Source: Janthinobacterium sp. FW305-129
GTDB lineage: Bacteria > Pseudomonadota > Gammaproteobacteria > Burkholderiales > Burkholderiaceae_D
DNA length: 64,000 nt
NCBI RefSeq assembly: GCF_020858115.1
Contig: NZ_JACYMM010000016.1
Span: 28,566 to 92,565, forward strand
Direction: 5' to 3'
The translations under genes and the position numbers were made by a program. A model generated the notes under the pieces. The model had not been told where the DNA came from. It searched no databases and worked only from the letters and a program-made list of their open reading frames with translations. Positions 63,576 through 64,000 of the stretch are shown piece by piece; position 1 is the stretch's first letter; the number at the start of each line of letters is the position of its first letter.

Positions 63576-63614
63576 AAAAAAAATCGCCGGACCGGATGGA
63601 CTCCGGGCCGACGA
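63576..63614 (-). terminator. Terminator of the autotransporter gene
   Basis: On the minus strand a 13-base stem with two mismatches and a 5-base loop (TCGTCGGCCCGGA / TCCGGTCCGGCGA) is followed by eight T. It lies about 26 bases past the autotransporter stop and is a good intrinsic terminator. It also lies at the end of the convergent acyl-CoA dehydrogenase-like gene. Confidence 0.75.
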
Positions 63615-63640
63615 TCAGGGCTAGCCTGAAGGCCGACTGA

Positions 63641-64000
63641 TTACCTGAGCGGCATGGCGATCCCGAACATCACCGACTGGGTACGCCCGCTATCGATATT
63701 CAGATTGCTGTTGTAGTCCAGCGTGATGGTCATGCCGTTCGACAGCAGCAATTTCACGCCCAGCCCCGCCGTCCAGTTGCCCGTCTGCTGCGGCACCGTG
63801 CGGATCACGTACACGGGACCGTCGGCCACCAGGTCGGCATACGCCAGGCGCGCATTATCGGCGCCCTGGAACTGGTGCCGGTACTCGAGCCGCGCGCGCG
63901 GGAACCATGTGCCCAGGCCGCCCACATAGATGCCCTCGGCCCGCACCCCCAGCGCGCCGATGCGCGAACGCACCGTCTGCTTGAAGTAGCTCAGGGCGTT
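63641..64000 (-). CDS. Autotransporter beta-barrel C-terminus (partial)
   Basis: The open frame runs to the right edge, so only the last 119 residues are seen. They read as alternating beta-strands of an outer-membrane barrel: FKQTVRSRIGALGVRAEG, WFPRARLEYRHQFQG, WTAGLGVKLLLSNGMTITLD, ending SVMFGIAMPLR. The layout matches the autotransporter beta domain (type V secretion). The terminal residue is Arg rather than the usual Phe, though the strand before it is normal. The passenger domain lies beyond the window. Confidence 0.75.
   Translation of the reverse strand, partial: NALSYFKQTVRSRIGALGVRAEGIYVGGLGTWFPRARLEYRHQFQGADNARLAYADLVADGPVYVIRTVPQQTGNWTAGLGVKLLLSNGMTITLDYNSNLNIDSGRTQSVMFGIAMPLR

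Overview
The window is a stretch of GC-rich betaproteobacterial chromosome. Gene content and order (surE-pcm-nlpD-rpoS; odhAB-lpd; sdhCDAB-sdhE-gltA; mdh-citE-like-acnA; DUF2863; DUF3563) point to the Oxalobacteraceae, most likely the Janthinobacterium/Massilia/Duganella group. That placement is inference from gene content. I found no rRNA, tRNA, CRISPR array, insertion sequence or phage gene.

Region 1 (1-7.3 kb, all minus strand): a LysR regulator, cyclopropane fatty acid synthase with an FNR-type box upstream, a JmjC/cupin-8 protein, a large chitinase lipoprotein with two chitin-binding modules on Thr-Pro linkers, and the 23S rRNA methyltransferase RlmD. Region 2 (7.3-11 kb): the stress cluster surE-pcm-nlpD-rpoS. 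Region 3 (11-14.4 kb): a two-gene operon encoding a TIR-domain protein and a KGGTGR-type ATPase fused to kinesin-light-chain-like TPRs. It sits between surE and a DinG-type helicase and is the best candidate for an undescribed signalling or defence system. Region 4 (14.4-18.7 kb): DinG/YoaA-like helicase, a YdcH-like small protein, a coiled-coil lipoprotein and ZapE.

Region 5 (18.8-38.9 kb) is a TCA-cycle supercluster. It holds the 2-oxoglutarate dehydrogenase genes (sucA, sucB, lpd) with a SHOCT-PspC membrane protein gene embedded between sucB and lpd, then sdhC-sdhD-sdhA-sdhB-sdhE-gltA. A GntR/UTRA regulator with a perfect palindromic operator follows, and then mdh, a CitE-like lyase, an MliC-like exported protein and acnA. 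Between the odh and gltA blocks lie a LysR gene and a truncated metallo-beta-lactamase-fold gene with a duplicated translation start.

Region 6 (39-48.2 kb): DUF2863 protein, CPBP protease, CYTH phosphatase-like protein, cytosolic M14 carboxypeptidase, TetR regulator, coiled-coil membrane protein, a succinyl-CoA:acetate-type CoA-transferase with a divergent LysR, and a FucP/GluP-type sugar transporter preceded by LacI-type and HexR-type operator candidates. Region 7 (48.5-54.7 kb): DUF3563 protein and a lactate utilisation operon lutA-lutC-lutB-lctP divergent from an LldR-type GntR regulator. Region 8 (54.7-64 kb): membrane diguanylate cyclase, WYL regulator, a hypothetical protein, TorF-type porin, a Cache-domain chemoreceptor, two paralogous lipoproteins with related promoters, an acyl-CoA-dehydrogenase-like protein, and the C-terminus of an autotransporter running off the right edge.

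The metabolic theme is aerobic use of organic acids (lactate, acetate/succinate, TCA intermediates) plus chitin and sugars, with several candidate operators showing how these modules may be switched.
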